This document shows, one piece after another, positions 7,876 through 8,070 of a stretch of 8,070 bases of DNA. The notes beneath the pieces are model-generated. The model ran no database searches, was not told the DNA's origin, and saw only the letters and a list, made by a program, of their open reading frames with translations. Each line of letters opens with the position of its first letter. The stretch's first letter is position 1. The DNA lies in the NCBI GenBank assembly GCA_002436115.1, contig DIXV01000098.1, positions 65,652 through 73,721 on the forward strand. The letters run 5' to 3'. This DNA comes from Streptococcus sp. UBA6071. GTDB taxonomy: Bacteria; Bacillota; Bacilli; Lactobacillales; Streptococcaceae. Position numbers and translations under genes: made by a program.

Positions 7876-8070
7876 TTAATCTGATACTGTCTCTCTTAAG
7901 CGTGATCCATCCTCATAGTCAAGCACCACGGAATAGTAATAGCCTCTATTGCTGTCACTTCCCGCAAGCCGTAACATAAAGTCTTTATTTTTATTGGCTG
8001 GAATGTAATTCTGAAACACATCATCCTCTGCAGTGTAGTTGATTCTAAAACTACCATTTTGAAAGTTATA
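7876..8070 (-). CDS. C-terminal end of an unrecognised protein, possibly phage structural (partial)
   Basis: The last 64 codons of a gene that runs off the right edge, in the frame starting at base 8070 and stopping with TAA at 7878-7876. The protein is rich in Tyr, Asn and Asp, with alternating patterns suggesting beta strands (SFRINYTAEDDVFQNYI, then RGYYYSVVLDYEDGSRLR). It is not the end of CarA, which would be expected directly upstream of carB and has a class I glutaminase C-terminus. The composition recalls tail or baseplate-region proteins of streptococcal phages, an impression without a diagnostic motif. A second minus-strand frame is also open for most of this stretch, but its translation is Met-, Cys- and Trp-rich and looks unnatural. 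The 37-codon ORF follows after 9 nt in the same direction, probably in one transcript. Confidence 0.55.
   Translation of the reverse strand, partial: YNFQNGSFRINYTAEDDVFQNYIPANKNKDFMLRLAGSDSNRGYYYSVVLDYEDGSRLRETVSD

Overview
The window reads as chromosomal DNA of a low-GC Gram-positive coccus, most likely a Streptococcus. The evidence is AT-rich sequence, strong AGGAGG-type ribosome binding sites, a 1059-residue Firmicute-type CarB, and a MarR regulator followed by two half-size ABC exporters. That last arrangement is the streptococcal SatR-SatA-SatB / RcrR-RcrP-RcrQ layout. I cannot name the species. Every gene I can support is on the minus strand, so transcription runs from the right edge to the left.

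Right edge (7731-8070). The window opens with the last 64 codons of an unrecognised gene, followed 9 nt later by a 37-codon ORF. The unrecognised tail resembles a beta-rich phage structural protein, but this is an impression and not a motif match. carB (4551-7730) begins 22 nt after the small ORF. The small glutaminase subunit gene carA, which usually sits directly upstream in streptococcal pyr operons, is not there, and I see no convincing carB promoter or PyrR-type leader.

Middle (4135-4550). This is a 416-nt non-coding stretch. Reading leftwards, it holds a long-looped inverted repeat just after the carB stop, a strong carB terminator, two weaker terminator-like hairpins, and then the control region of the next operon. 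That control region has a perfect-consensus promoter (TTGACA, 17-nt spacer, TATAAT). One 20-bp palindrome fills the spacer, and a near-identical second copy lies just upstream of the -35 box.

Left (76-4134). This is a three-gene operon: a MarR-family repressor, then ABC half-transporter 1, then ABC half-transporter 2, closed by a hairpin terminator at 76-108. Half-transporter 1 has degenerate catalytic residues (Asp in place of the Walker B Glu, Gln in place of the switch His) but a proper FSGGQ signature. Half-transporter 2 has the proper Glu and His but an LSVGQ signature. Together they fit an asymmetric heterodimeric multidrug exporter with one working and one degenerate ATP site. The MarR protein probably represses its own operon through the two palindromes.

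Most of the window is recognisable biology. The least explained parts are the sequence upstream of carB and the stacked hairpins in the carB-marR gap.
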